The notes under the pieces were generated by a model. It was not told where the DNA came from. It saw only the letters and a program-made list of their open reading frames with translations, and did no database searches. Below are positions 35,139 to 43,853 of a DNA stretch of 64,000 nucleotides, in pieces. This DNA is from Streptomyces sp. DH12. Lineage in GTDB: Bacteria; Actinomycetota; Actinomycetes; Streptomycetales; Streptomycetaceae. Positions within the stretch are counted from its first letter, which is position 1. Each line of letters begins with the position of its first letter. The stretch spans positions 170,182 to 234,181 of the forward strand of contig NZ_JAHWGT010000008.1 in assembly GCF_020873895.1 (NCBI RefSeq), given 5' to 3'. A program made the position numbers and the translations under genes.

Positions 35139-35216
35139 GCCCCGCGCCCCGCGCCCCGCGCCCCGCGCCCCGCGCCCCGCGCCCCGCGCCCCGCGCGGGC
35201 GCGGGGCGCGGGAAAA
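35139..35216 (+). terminator. Tandem 7-bp array ending in a terminator hairpin
   Basis: Eight copies of CGCCCCG run from 35139 to 35194. The last part (35183-35196) pairs with 35199-35212 in a perfect 14-bp stem, followed by AAAA. It lies just after the kinase stop. The repeat number is likely variable by slippage. Confidence 0.65.
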
Positions 35217-35220
35217 GGTT

Positions 35221-35253
35221 CGGGTGGGCACCCCCCGAAGGGACGCCCACCCG
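35221..35253. terminator. Hairpin between convergent genes
   Basis: CGGGTGGGC (35221-35229) pairs perfectly with GCCCACCCG (35245-35253). It lies 20 bp beyond the stop of the small secreted peptide gene on the minus strand and can serve as its terminator. Confidence 0.55.
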
Positions 35254-35272
35254 TGACCGTACGTCAGCCGTG

Positions 35273-35449
35273 TCAGCCGACGTGCCAGCAGGTGCCTTCG
35301 AACCCGGCGACGTGGACGTCGCCCGCCGAGAGGTGACCGCCGGACACCCAGCAGCCCTTGACGTCGTCCGAGTGGGCGGCGGCGGGGGCGGCCGTGAGGA
35401 AGCCGACAGCGAGCAGACCGGCCAGAGCGATCGAGATGCGCCGAAGCAT
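35273..35449 (-). CDS. Small secreted two-cysteine peptide
   Basis: A 58-aa precursor with a clear Sec signal (MLRRISIALAGLLAVGFLTAAPAAA) and a mature part of about 33 residues starting at H26, with cysteines at 33 and 54 that could form one disulfide. ATG 35449 follows AAGGAGAG at good spacing. I do not recognise a family; it has neither chaplin nor lanthipeptide features, and no processing or immunity genes are adjacent. Confidence 0.7.
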   Translation of the reverse strand: MLRRISIALAGLLAVGFLTAAPAAAHSDDVKGCWVSGGHLSAGDVHVAGFEGTCWHVG

Positions 35450-35615
35450 GTTTCTCTCCTTCGAGTGTGGGGACTCGGCACGACTCTCCATCAGCCGCGA
35501 GCGCACCGCACGCCGGGACGGTCGACCGGGTGGTGCGGGCGCCGCCGACGCGCGAGGCCCCCGGTCCGGCCGTGCGCGACGGCGGACCGGGGACCTGAGG
35601 GCGGGGCGGGGCGGA

Positions 35616-35816
35616 TCAGTGGCGCGGCGGCTCGCCGCCGTGCCCGCCACGGCGGCGGCCCAGCTGGTCCTTGAGCCGTTCCTGCGCGGTGTCGACGTGG
35701 CGGCTGTACTTGCCGCGGGTCCGGCGGTCGACCATGTCGCCGGCCTTGTCGACGCCCCTGCCGGCCTGCCCCTCGTGGCCCTTGAGCATGCTCTTGAGCT
35801 TGTCCATCATCGCCAT
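35616..35816 (-). CDS. MT0933/Rv0909-like antitoxin family small protein
   Basis: The 66-aa protein MMDKLKSMLKGHEGQAGRG... with KAGDMVDRRTRGKYSRHVDTAQERLKDQ matches the pattern of the actinobacterial MT0933-like antitoxin family (PF14013). ATG 35816 has GAGGA upstream. No toxin gene is next to it, as is common for this family in Streptomyces, so a toxin-antitoxin role is doubtful; a general stress protein is an alternative. Confidence 0.75.
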   Translation of the reverse strand: MAMMDKLKSMLKGHEGQAGRGVDKAGDMVDRRTRGKYSRHVDTAQERLKDQLGRRRGGHGGEPPRH

Positions 35817-35936
35817 GGGTCGTCCTCTCACCGAGTGACCCCCTGGCCACCAGTCTCCCCGCCCGCCCCGGCCCCCGCATCCGCGCGACGGACCGCCCCG
35901 CGGGCGACGGCCGTGGGGCCCCGCCCCCGGCCCCGG

Positions 35937-37769
35937 TCAGTCGGCCGACGCCACCCAGCCCCGCGCCTCGACGCGCGCCGCGTCCGCCGGCCGGGCCTCG
36001 TCGAACAGCGCGCGCTCCCCGTCCAGGACGCGCAACCGGTCCACGTACACGCCCCGCCCGACGTACCGTCCGTCCGTCGTGTACCGCCAGCGCAGCCGCA
36101 CCGCACCGGAGCCGGACCAGGCCGACAGATCGGCCTCCGCCCGGTGCCACACCCGCCCCGACCAGCCCGACACCGCACCCCCCGGGTGCGTCGCCGGCTC
36201 CCCGCCCGGCGGCACGGTGGTGAACGGGACCGGCCGCCACCCCGCCTCCGGCGGACCGTCCGCCGCGGACGCCTCCAGCACCAGCGCGTCCGTGCCGGGT
36301 TCGGTGTCCCACCACAGGGCGCACCGCAGCCGCGCCCGCGCCGTGGCCGGCCGTACCGCGGGGAGGGTGAGCGTCGCCGTCGTGGCGGAGGCCATGCCGG
36401 AGAACCAGGCGGTACGGCCGTGGGCCGCCCGCACCGGCACCGCCCGCGCCAGCCGGTCGGCCACCGCGACGCGCGGCGCCGACCCCGAACGCCACGTGCG
36501 CACCGGGTGCACGGAGTTGCCCAGCAGCACCAGGAACGCGTCGGTCGTCGGGTCGAGGACCAGGCTCGTCCCGGTGAACCCGGTGTGCCCCGCCGAGCGG
36601 GGTGTCGCCATCGCCCCCATGTACCAGTGCTGGTACAGCTCGAAGCCGAGCCCGTGCTCGTCGCCGGGGAACGCGGTGTTGAAGTCGGTGAACAGCAGCT
36701 CGACGGAGTCCGGCCGCAGGATACGGGCGCGCCCGTACGCCCCGCCGTTCAGCAGCGTGCGGGCGAGGACGGCCAGGTCCCAGGCGCGGGAGAACACGCC
36801 CGCGTGCCCGGCGACCCCGCCGAACGCGTGCGCGTTCTCGTCGTGCACCTCGCCCCACACCAGCCCCCGGTCGAGCCCCGACCACGGGGGCCGGGCGTCC
36901 TCGGTCGCGGCGATGCGCGGCCGCCAGGAGGCCGGCGGGGTGAACCGGGTCCGGCGCATGCCGAGCGGCCCGGTGATCCGCTCCCGCAGCAGCGCGTCCA
37001 GCGGCCGCCCCGTCACCTCCTCCAGGAGCAGCTGCAGGGCGATCAGGTTGAGGTCCGAGTAGCGGTACAGCGTGCCCGGCACGTCGGTCGGGCGCTCCTC
37101 CCACAGCATCCGCAGCCTGCCCTCGCGGGTCGGCTCCCGGTACAGCGGCAGCCAGGCGCGCAACCCCGACGTGTGCGTCAGCAGCTGGCGGACGGTCACG
37201 TCGCCCTTGCCGCCGCCGCCGAACTCCGGCAGCCGCTCCGCGACCCGCCCCTCCAGTGCCAGCTCGCCGCGCTCCAGCAGCTGCACCACGAGCAGGGAGG
37301 TGAAGAGCTTGGTGAGGGACGCCAGGTCGAACACCGTCTCCTCGTGCATGCGGATCCGCCGCTCGGGCGGCAGCTCCACGCCCCGGTCCGCCGCCGCGTC
37401 GTACGCCGCGTAGCGCAGCGCGTACCCGGCCGCCCGGTGCAGGGCCACGGTGGTCCCGCGCCCGGCGAGGACGACCGCGCCCGCGTACCAGGGGTGGGTG
37501 GGGGAGGGGCCGAGGAACCGCTCCACGTCGTCGACGAGCCGGTCGAGGTGGTCCGGCAGCAGCCCGGCCCGCTCGGCCGTACCCCGCCGCAGCACCGGCC
37601 CGGCGCCGCCGCCGGGCGCGCCGCCCGCCCCGCGCGGGGGCACCTCGCCGGGTTCGGCCGCCGCGGCCCCCGGAACCGGACCGATCACCAGCGCACCTCC
37701 GAGTGCCAGTACCCCACCGCCGAAAGCCCGCCGTCCCATGCCGTGCCCGTCCGCCGGTCCACGTCCCAT
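35937..37769 (-). CDS. Secreted beta-lactamase-family serine hydrolase (class C / esterase type)
   Basis: The 610-aa protein has a Tat-like leader (GMGRRAFGGGVLALGG), then a serine beta-lactamase fold: SxxK as SLTK in DLASLTKLFTSLL, YxN-type motif YSDLN and HTGFTG in place of KTG. Such enzymes are D-aminopeptidases, esterases or PBP-like proteins rather than true beta-lactamases. About 170 C-terminal residues after the domain form a beta-sandwich-like region (WWDTEPGTDALVLEASAADG, YVDRLRVLDGERALF), perhaps for binding. I used ATG 37769 (GGGGAGG upstream); ATG 37739 is possible. Confidence 0.85.
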   Translation of the reverse strand: MGRGPADGHGMGRRAFGGGVLALGGALVIGPVPGAAAAEPGEVPPRGAGGAPGGGAGPVLRRGTAERAGLLPDHLDRLVDDVERFLGPSPTHPWYAGAVVLAGRGTTVALHRAAGYALRYAAYDAAADRGVELPPERRIRMHEETVFDLASLTKLFTSLLVVQLLERGELALEGRVAERLPEFGGGGKGDVTVRQLLTHTSGLRAWLPLYREPTREGRLRMLWEERPTDVPGTLYRYSDLNLIALQLLLEEVTGRPLDALLRERITGPLGMRRTRFTPPASWRPRIAATEDARPPWSGLDRGLVWGEVHDENAHAFGGVAGHAGVFSRAWDLAVLARTLLNGGAYGRARILRPDSVELLFTDFNTAFPGDEHGLGFELYQHWYMGAMATPRSAGHTGFTGTSLVLDPTTDAFLVLLGNSVHPVRTWRSGSAPRVAVADRLARAVPVRAAHGRTAWFSGMASATTATLTLPAVRPATARARLRCALWWDTEPGTDALVLEASAADGPPEAGWRPVPFTTVPPGGEPATHPGGAVSGWSGRVWHRAEADLSAWSGSGAVRLRWRYTTDGRYVGRGVYVDRLRVLDGERALFDEARPADAARVEARGWVASAD

Positions 37770-37975
37770 GCCCGCCCTCCCCGCCGAAGGAGACCTCCAT
37801 CCGCGCGCGTACCGGGGAAACGTTCTTACCGCCGCACCGGCCCGTCAAGGAGGCGGGCGGGGCGGCCCCGCCGCCGCACCCGCCCGGGGACCGCCCCCGG
37901 GCGGCCCGCCGCCGTCCGGAGCAGTCACCGCGCCGACCGCGTGCGGCCCGCGCACCGCCCTGGCAGCGTGGCCGC

Positions 37976-39154
37976 ATGGCCAAGGAGACGGACGCGGACC
38001 GGGACCACCCCGCGGACACCGACCGCCCCCCGGACACCGACGGCACCGCGGACGGGGCCGTCACGGCGCGCCCCTGGCGGGAGCGGACCACGTGGGTGCC
38101 GGCCGTCGCGGTGCTCGTCCTCGCGCTGTGCTGGGGCCGCGACCTGCCCGGCCCGGTCGTCGCGGCCGTGGGCCTCTGCCTCGCCGGGGCCGTGCTGTCG
38201 GCCGTCCACCACGCCGAGGTGGTCGCGCACCGGGTCGGCGAGCCGTTCGGCTCCCTCGTCCTCGCGGTGGCCGTGACGGTCATCGAGGTGGGCCTGATCG
38301 TCATGCTGATGGCCTCGGGCGGCGACGACGCGTCCACGTACGCCCGCGACACCGTCTTCGCCGCCGTGATGATCACCTGCAACGGCATCGTCGGCCTGTC
38401 CCTGCTCGTGGCGACCCTCCGGGGCGGCCGCGTGGCCGTCTTCAACGCCGAGGGCTCCGGCGGCGCCCTCGCCACGGTCACCACCCTGGCCACCACGGCG
38501 CTCGTGCTGCCCAGCTTCACCACCGGCAGCCGCGGCCCGGAGTTCACCGGGGCGCAGCTGGCCTTCGCCGCCGTGGCCTCACTCTGCCTCTACGGGCTCT
38601 TCGTCACCGTGCAGACCGTCCGCCACCGCGACTACTTCCTCCCGGTCGCCCGCACCGGGGAGCCGCCCGACGCGGCCGCCCACGCGGTGCCGCCCACCCG
38701 CGCCGCCACCTGGTGGAGCCTGGGCCTGCTGCTGGTGGCCCTGGTGGCCGTCGTCGGCCTCGCCAAGGTCGTCTCCCCGACGATCGAGTCCGGGGTGGAG
38801 ACGGCCGGCCTGCCCACGGCCGTCGTCGGCGTCGTCATCGCCCTCATGGTGCTGCTGCCGGAGACCCTGGCGGCCGTGCGCGCGGCCCGCGGCGAACGCG
38901 TCCAGATCAGCCTCAACCTCGCCTACGGCTCCGCGATCGCCAGCATCGGCCTGACCGTGCCGGTGATCGCGCTCGCCTCCCTGTGGCTGTCCGGGCCCCT
39001 GGTGCTGGGGCTGGGCCCCGTGCACCTGGTGCTGCTGGCGCTCACCGCGGTGGTGAGCGCCCTGACCGTGGTGCCCGGACGCGCCACACTCCTGCAGAGC
39101 GGCGTCCACCTGCTGCTGTTCGCCGCCTTCGTCTTCCTTTCGTTCAACCCCTGA
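37976..39154 (+). CDS. Calcium/proton antiporter (ChaA/CaCA family)
   Basis: The 392-aa protein has about eleven membrane helices after an acidic, disordered N-terminus of about 40 residues. The two alpha repeats of the cation exchanger family are visible: VTVIEVGLIVMLMASGG and, in the second half, ALMVLLPETLAAV with NLAYGSAIASIGLTVP. It matches ChaA-type Ca2+/H+ (or Na+/H+) antiporters in length. It sits alone between divergent and convergent neighbours, with ATG at 37976. Confidence 0.9.
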   Translation: MAKETDADRDHPADTDRPPDTDGTADGAVTARPWRERTTWVPAVAVLVLALCWGRDLPGPVVAAVGLCLAGAVLSAVHHAEVVAHRVGEPFGSLVLAVAVTVIEVGLIVMLMASGGDDASTYARDTVFAAVMITCNGIVGLSLLVATLRGGRVAVFNAEGSGGALATVTTLATTALVLPSFTTGSRGPEFTGAQLAFAAVASLCLYGLFVTVQTVRHRDYFLPVARTGEPPDAAAHAVPPTRAATWWSLGLLLVALVAVVGLAKVVSPTIESGVETAGLPTAVVGVVIALMVLLPETLAAVRAARGERVQISLNLAYGSAIASIGLTVPVIALASLWLSGPLVLGLGPVHLVLLALTAVVSALTVVPGRATLLQSGVHLLLFAAFVFLSFNP

Positions 39155-39157
39155 CGG

Positions 39158-41533
39158 TCACTGCGCCACCCGCACCACCCGCAGGGCCGGGTCGCTGAGG
39201 ATGTCCCGCTCGCAGAACCGCGCCGTCACCCACCGCTCCTGGGAGTACAGCCGCGTCTGGTCGGCGTGGTGCGGCGAGCCGGGGTCCGACGACTGCCCGT
39301 ACGACAGCAGCGTCCGCGCCACCGGGCAGCGGCTGTCGTCCCAACCCACCGCCTGGACGTGGCTCGTGCCGTGCTGCACCTCCGTGTAGGCGCCGCGCGC
39401 GGCGTCCCACACGGGCACCGTCATGTTCCACACGCCCGTCCCCGTACCGCCGTGCACCGGGAACCGCTCCCCGCCGCGCACCACGTACTGGTGCTCGCCG
39501 AGGGGCGCGTCGAACGGCACGCCCGCCGTCCGCAGGTCGGCGACCGCGCCGCGCAGCGCCGTGGCGAAGCCGGGCGCCGCGGTGTTCAGGGACCGGGGCG
39601 TGCCCACGGGGTCGGCCGCGGAGAACGGCACCTTCCACCGGTCGGCTCCCGGCACCTCCCGCTGGAGGCGCAGCCAGAACCGGTCGAAGAGCAGCGCGCC
39701 CCGGCTCGTGGTGTCCGCCTTGCGGTCCCAGCGGGCGAGGGCCCCACACGCCGCGGGGTCGTCCGGCAGGGCCGCCGGGCAGGCCCGTACGACGTCGTCG
39801 AGCGTGAGGTCGGCGGCGGGCACGCGGTTGGCGAACTGCTGCCGCTGGAGGTCGGCCACGGTCAGCCCGCCCCGGCCGGCCATCGCGGCGACGTCCTCGA
39901 CGGCGCCGCGCGTCCGCAGCGACCGCTCGGTCCCGATGTCGCCGAAGACCCGCTCGTACCGGGTGAACGGCCGGTCCGCGTTGGCCAGCCAGGCGCTGTC
40001 GTTGGAGTTCTCGGCGTACGCCGCGTCCCGGAGCACCGGCCAGCGCGACGGGCCCATGATGCCGGGCTGCACCGCGTCCCGGTCCCTTCCGAGGGCGCAC
40101 GCGCCGCGCGACCCGTCGAGCACGGCGATACCCGTCGCCGGGTAGAGGGCCCGCCCCAGCGGCGTGGAGCAGCGCCCGGCCAGCTCGTCGGTGATCCTGG
40201 GCAGCACCTGCGCCTGCGCGTAGAACGTGCCGCCGTCGCGGTCGGCCGCCACGGTGTTGACCCACGGCAGGCCCTGCGTGCGGCGCAGCGTCCGCTCGAC
40301 GTCCCGGGTGGAGCGCGCCTTGGCCAGACCGAGCGAGGTGTCCGCCATGCGGAGGTTCTCGGCGTTCGGGTCGTTCAGCGCGTACGCGGTGGTCGCCGTC
40401 CACGGCAGCGGGTCGCCGGCGAAGGCCGTGACGACCGGCCCGTACCGGGTCCACCACTGGGTGCGGGTGACCGGGGCACCGTCCGCGACCGGCACCGTGA
40501 CGGTGCGGCGCACCATCCGCTCCGACCGGCCGTCCACCACGTACGCGGTGGGGTCGGCCGGGTCGAGGGCCAGCTGGTGGAGGTTGAAGGTGCGGCCGGT
40601 CGCCACGGTGTGGCTCCACGCCACCTTGTCGCTGAAGCCGATCTGCACGAGCGGCGCGCCGAGCAGCGAGGCGCCCTGGACGTTCAACTCGCCCGGGATC
40701 GTCTGCTGCGACTGCCAGAACCGCCGCCCGCCGTGCCACGGGTAGTGCGGGTTGCCCAGCAGGAGGCCCCGGCCGTTCGCCGTGGTGCCGCCGGCGAACG
40801 CGACGGCGTTGGACCCCATCGTCGCGTTCCGCTCGTCGAACATCTCGCGGGCCGCCTCGGCGAGGCGCCGCGCGTCGGGCGCCCGGCCCGCGGCGGGGCC
40901 CGCGGCGGGCGGGGCGGCGGCGGTGATGGCCTCCACGGCGGCCCCCTGGCCGCCGAGCACCGCGAGTGCGAACGTCCGCCGGGCGACGTCCAGGGAGGTC
41001 ACCGGGCGCACCCACGGCTTGCCCGCGCACGCCGGGTCGGTCACCCGGTTCTTCGCCAGCCAGGCGTTGTACCCGGCCGCCCAGCCGCGCATCAGCTCCT
41101 TCTGCGCCCTGCTCGGACCGGCCGGCGCGGGCCGCTCCAGCAGCCGTTCGACGGTCCGCGCGTCCCGCACCCCGGTGAAGTACAGGTCGCTGGAGAGGTT
41201 CTTGCGGGCCGACGACAGCGATCCGTCCGGCGCGGCGTCCGGCCCGAAGTACCGCGACCGCTCACCCCGCACCGTGACGAACCCGTCCGCCAGGACGCAC
41301 GCCTGGTCGGCGGCCTGCGCCCAGCCGGTGCCGAAGCCGAGCCCGGCGTAGTCCCGGGCCAGGATGTGCGGGATGCCGTACTCGGTGTAGCGGATGGTGG
41401 CCGACAGGCCGCCCGCCGAGGGGCGCTTGCCCTCGGCGGGTGCGGCGGCGGTGGCCGGAAGAGTGGTCGCGGCGGTCGCCAGTAACGCGGCGGCGGCCGG
41501 CAGCAGACGTCTCAACTGGTTACGGAAGAGCAC
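39158..41533 (-). CDS. Secreted penicillin-acylase-family amidohydrolase (AHL/lipopeptide acylase type) with a TTA codon
   Basis: The 791-aa precursor has a signal peptide (residues of about 1-28) and the Ntn-hydrolase layout: alpha chain, spacer, and a beta chain beginning at S241 in TMGSNAVAF, the autocatalytic nucleophile. The substrate-pocket region GNPHYPWHGGRRFWQSQQTIPGELNVQGASLLG is typical of acylases acting on acyl-homoserine lactones or lipopeptides (aculeacin A acylase, AhlM). GTG 41533 has GGAGGC. Codon 17 is TTA (41485-41483), the only in-frame TTA I found in the window, so translation should depend on the bldA tRNA. Substrate unknown. Confidence 0.9.
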   Translation of the reverse strand: MLFRNQLRRLLPAAAALLATAATTLPATAAAPAEGKRPSAGGLSATIRYTEYGIPHILARDYAGLGFGTGWAQAADQACVLADGFVTVRGERSRYFGPDAAPDGSLSSARKNLSSDLYFTGVRDARTVERLLERPAPAGPSRAQKELMRGWAAGYNAWLAKNRVTDPACAGKPWVRPVTSLDVARRTFALAVLGGQGAAVEAITAAAPPAAGPAAGRAPDARRLAEAAREMFDERNATMGSNAVAFAGGTTANGRGLLLGNPHYPWHGGRRFWQSQQTIPGELNVQGASLLGAPLVQIGFSDKVAWSHTVATGRTFNLHQLALDPADPTAYVVDGRSERMVRRTVTVPVADGAPVTRTQWWTRYGPVVTAFAGDPLPWTATTAYALNDPNAENLRMADTSLGLAKARSTRDVERTLRRTQGLPWVNTVAADRDGGTFYAQAQVLPRITDELAGRCSTPLGRALYPATGIAVLDGSRGACALGRDRDAVQPGIMGPSRWPVLRDAAYAENSNDSAWLANADRPFTRYERVFGDIGTERSLRTRGAVEDVAAMAGRGGLTVADLQRQQFANRVPAADLTLDDVVRACPAALPDDPAACGALARWDRKADTTSRGALLFDRFWLRLQREVPGADRWKVPFSAADPVGTPRSLNTAAPGFATALRGAVADLRTAGVPFDAPLGEHQYVVRGGERFPVHGGTGTGVWNMTVPVWDAARGAYTEVQHGTSHVQAVGWDDSRCPVARTLLSYGQSSDPGSPHHADQTRLYSQERWVTARFCERDILSDPALRVVRVAQ

Positions 41534-41598
41534 CGTGCCTCCAACGGGGCTGCGGACGAGATCAGTTGGTCCATGCACTCATCCGCCGCGCCCCGCTG

Positions 41599-42930
41599 TC
41601 ATCCTCCCTGGGGCGGATACGCCCTCCCTCCCGGGGACCCCTCGCCGCGGAGGTCCACGATCCGTTTGATCTTCCCCACCGACCGCTCCAGCGTCTCCGG
41701 TTCGACCACGTCGACCGCCACCGCCACGCCGATGCAGTCCTTCACCGCCGCCGCCACCTCCCGGGCGGCCTCGGCCCGCCGGTGCGGGGCCGTGCCGGGG
41801 CGGGCCTCGACCCGTACTGCCAGCGCGTCGAGCCGCCCCTCGCGCGTGAGCCGCAACTGGAAGTGCGGCGCCAGCCCGGGGGTGCGCAGGACGATCTCCT
41901 CGATCTGCGTCGGGAAGAGGTTCACCCCCCGCAGGATCACCATGTCGTCGCTGCGCCCGGTGACCTTCTCCATCCGCCGGAACGCGGGCCGCGCCGTGCC
42001 CGGCAGCAGCCGGGTCAGGTCGCGGGTCCGGTAGCGCACCAGCGGCATGGCCTCCTTGGTGAGGGAGGTGAACACGAGCTCCCCCCGCTCGCCGTCCGGC
42101 AGCACCTCGCCCGTCACCGGGTCGACGACCTCGGGGTAGAAGTGGTCCTCCCAGACGTGCAGCCCGTCCTTCGTCTCGACGCACTCCTGGGCGACGCCCG
42201 GGCCGATCACCTCGGAGAGCCCGTATATGTCGACCGCGTCGATCGCGCACCGCTCCTCGATCTCCCGCCGCATCTCCTCCGTCCACGGCTCCGCCCCGAA
42301 GATCCCCACCTTCAGCGACGTCGACCGCGGATCGACGCCCTGCCGCTCGAACTCGTCCAGCAGCGTCAGCATGTACGACGGCGTCACCATGATCACCTCG
42401 GGTGCGAAGTCCCGGATGAGCCTCACCTGGCGGGCCGTCATGCCGCCGGACGCGGGAACCACCGTGCAGCCCAGCCGCTCGGCCCCGCCGTGCGCGCCCA
42501 GCCCGCCGGTGAACAGGCCGTACCCGTACGCCACGTGCACCACCTGCCCCGGCCGGCCCCCGGCCGCGCGGATCGAGCGCGCCACCACGTCCGCCCACAT
42601 GTCGAGGTCCCGCTCGGTGTAGCCGACCACCGTCGGCCGGCCGGTGGTCCCGCTCGACGCGTGGAGGCGCCGCACCCGCGACCGCTCCACGGCGAACATC
42701 CCGAACGGGTAGTGGTCCCGCAGGTCCGCCTTGGTGGTGAACGGGAAGCGGCCGAGGTCCGCCGGTGACGCGCAGTCCTCCGGCCGCACCCCGGCCGCGT
42801 CGAAGGACCGCCGGTAGAAGGGCACGTTCTCGTAGGCGTGCCGCAGGGTGGCGCGCAGCCGCTCCCGCTGCACCGCGGCGAGCTCGTCGCGGCTCATCCG
42901 CTCCCCGGCGTCCCGCAGGTCCTCCGCCAT
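41599..42930 (-). CDS. paaK: Phenylacetate-CoA ligase
   Basis: The 443-aa protein is an adenylate-forming enzyme of the PaaK group: P-loop LHASSGTTGRPTVVGYT, HAYENVPFYRRSFDAAGV near the N-terminus, YGLSEVIGPGVAQEC, and the C-terminal GRSDDMVILRGVNLFPTQIE. It activates phenylacetate to its CoA ester for aerobic breakdown. ATG 42930 has GGAGGAGG. No other paa genes are in the window. A TetR-type palindrome lies 24 bp upstream of the start, so induction by the CoA product through a PaaR-like repressor is plausible. Confidence 0.93.
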   Translation of the reverse strand: MAEDLRDAGERMSRDELAAVQRERLRATLRHAYENVPFYRRSFDAAGVRPEDCASPADLGRFPFTTKADLRDHYPFGMFAVERSRVRRLHASSGTTGRPTVVGYTERDLDMWADVVARSIRAAGGRPGQVVHVAYGYGLFTGGLGAHGGAERLGCTVVPASGGMTARQVRLIRDFAPEVIMVTPSYMLTLLDEFERQGVDPRSTSLKVGIFGAEPWTEEMRREIEERCAIDAVDIYGLSEVIGPGVAQECVETKDGLHVWEDHFYPEVVDPVTGEVLPDGERGELVFTSLTKEAMPLVRYRTRDLTRLLPGTARPAFRRMEKVTGRSDDMVILRGVNLFPTQIEEIVLRTPGLAPHFQLRLTREGRLDALAVRVEARPGTAPHRRAEAAREVAAAVKDCIGVAVAVDVVEPETLERSVGKIKRIVDLRGEGSPGGRAYPPQGG

Positions 42931-42953
42931 GTGGCCCCTCCTCCGTCGGCAAC

Positions 42954-42967
42954 CGACCGTTCGGTCG
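42954..42967. promoter_or_regulatory. TetR-type operator upstream of paaK
   Basis: CGACCGTTCGGTCG: 6-bp inverted arms around TT, within ACCGACCGTTCGGT. This form is well known for TetR-family repressors of phenylacetate and fatty-acid genes (PaaR-like). It lies at about the expected transcription start of paaK. Confidence 0.65.
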
Positions 42968-42975
42968 CCCCGGAT

Positions 42976-43005
42976 CACTTACCGCACCGCGCGGCGCCGG
43001 GGCAA
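42976..43005 (-). promoter_or_regulatory. Candidate paaK promoter
   Basis: On the minus strand TTGCCC (43005-43000) and TAAGTG (42981-42976) are 18 bp apart. The start site would fall at the upstream edge of the TetR-type palindrome. Confidence 0.35.
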
Positions 43006-43332
43006 CCCCCGGAAGCCGCCCCACGGCGGGGGGAGGGCCGTCCGGGGCGCCCCCGCGGGTGCCGGCGGCGCCACCGGAGCGACTTCCGCGGTGCCCGATG
43101 CCCCCGATCCCGGGGAGGTGACCCGCCACGGCCCCGCCCCCACCCACCGGGCGGGCAGGCGGCCCACGGCCCCGAACAGCCCCGGCCACCCGTCTCCCCT
43201 GAGGGCCCCGCGCGCCCTTCCCCCGAACCGGTGAACCCCCCGGCCGGGACGGGCCGTCCGGACGGTGCGGCGCCCCGACCGCCCCGTCGCCCCACCCGCC
43301 GCGCGCGGGCCCCGGCCACGTACCATGGCCCC

Positions 43333-43833
43333 ATGTCCTTCCTCCGCCGCCGCAGCCCCGCCACACCCGCGGGCCCGGACTTCGACGTCCTGGCCATGGA
43401 CCCGGGCGACTGGCCCGGGAACCTGGGAGCCGGCCTGCTGCCCGCCCCCGACGGCAGCTGCCAGGGCGTCTTCCTCCGCTACGACCTCTTCGGCGGCCGC
43501 GGCCCCGCGATGATCATCGGCAACCTGCCGGAGGGCTCCCCGGCCCGGGACCTCGTGGAGGGGCAGATCCCCTTCGAGGTGGCCCAGCTCCTCGCGGCGC
43601 TGGACATGGACGACCACGTCGAGGTCGCCGAGACGGAGGACGTCCCGGTGATGCAGGGCGACAACCTCCTCATCGTGCGCCGGCTGAAGCTCACCGAGAG
43701 CCGGATCTCCTGCGTGCAGTTCGACCGCAGCGACAAGGTCCTCGTGACCATCGCGAGCTGGGACCGGCCGATCACGGACGACCTGTACGCGCTCCTCAAG
43801 CCCCTCCCCGCGGAACTCTTCCAGCAGGGCTGA
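43333..43833 (+). CDS. Conserved hypothetical cytoplasmic protein (YbjN-like possible)
   Basis: A 166-aa acidic protein without signal or membrane segment. It has alternating strands and helices (GNLGAGLLPAPDGSCQGVFLRYDLFGG, VMQGDNLLIVRRLKLTESRISCVQFDRSDKVLVTIASWD). I do not recognise a firm family; the pattern is loosely like YbjN/type III chaperone folds. ATG 43333. It is followed after 20 bp by the S4 protein gene, so the two likely form an operon. Confidence 0.75.
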   Translation: MSFLRRRSPATPAGPDFDVLAMDPGDWPGNLGAGLLPAPDGSCQGVFLRYDLFGGRGPAMIIGNLPEGSPARDLVEGQIPFEVAQLLAALDMDDHVEVAETEDVPVMQGDNLLIVRRLKLTESRISCVQFDRSDKVLVTIASWDRPITDDLYALLKPLPAELFQQG

Positions 43834-43853
43834 CCCCACGGGGGACCGAACCC

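Larger units (their letters stand above)
42931..43332. other. Intergenic region between paaK and a divergent gene
   Basis: About 400 bp. The part near paaK holds a promoter and a TetR-type palindrome. The remaining 43006-43332 is GC-rich with no convincing gene on either strand. Confidence 0.7.

Noticed and set aside
35937-37769. Beta-lactamase resistance gene
   Set aside because: The SLTK, YSDLN and HTG motifs fit the broad serine hydrolase family; nothing indicates antibiotic hydrolysis.
43006-43332. Small genes on either strand between paaK and 43333
   Set aside because: Open frames there have no ribosome binding site, no domain and composition typical of noncoding GC-rich DNA.
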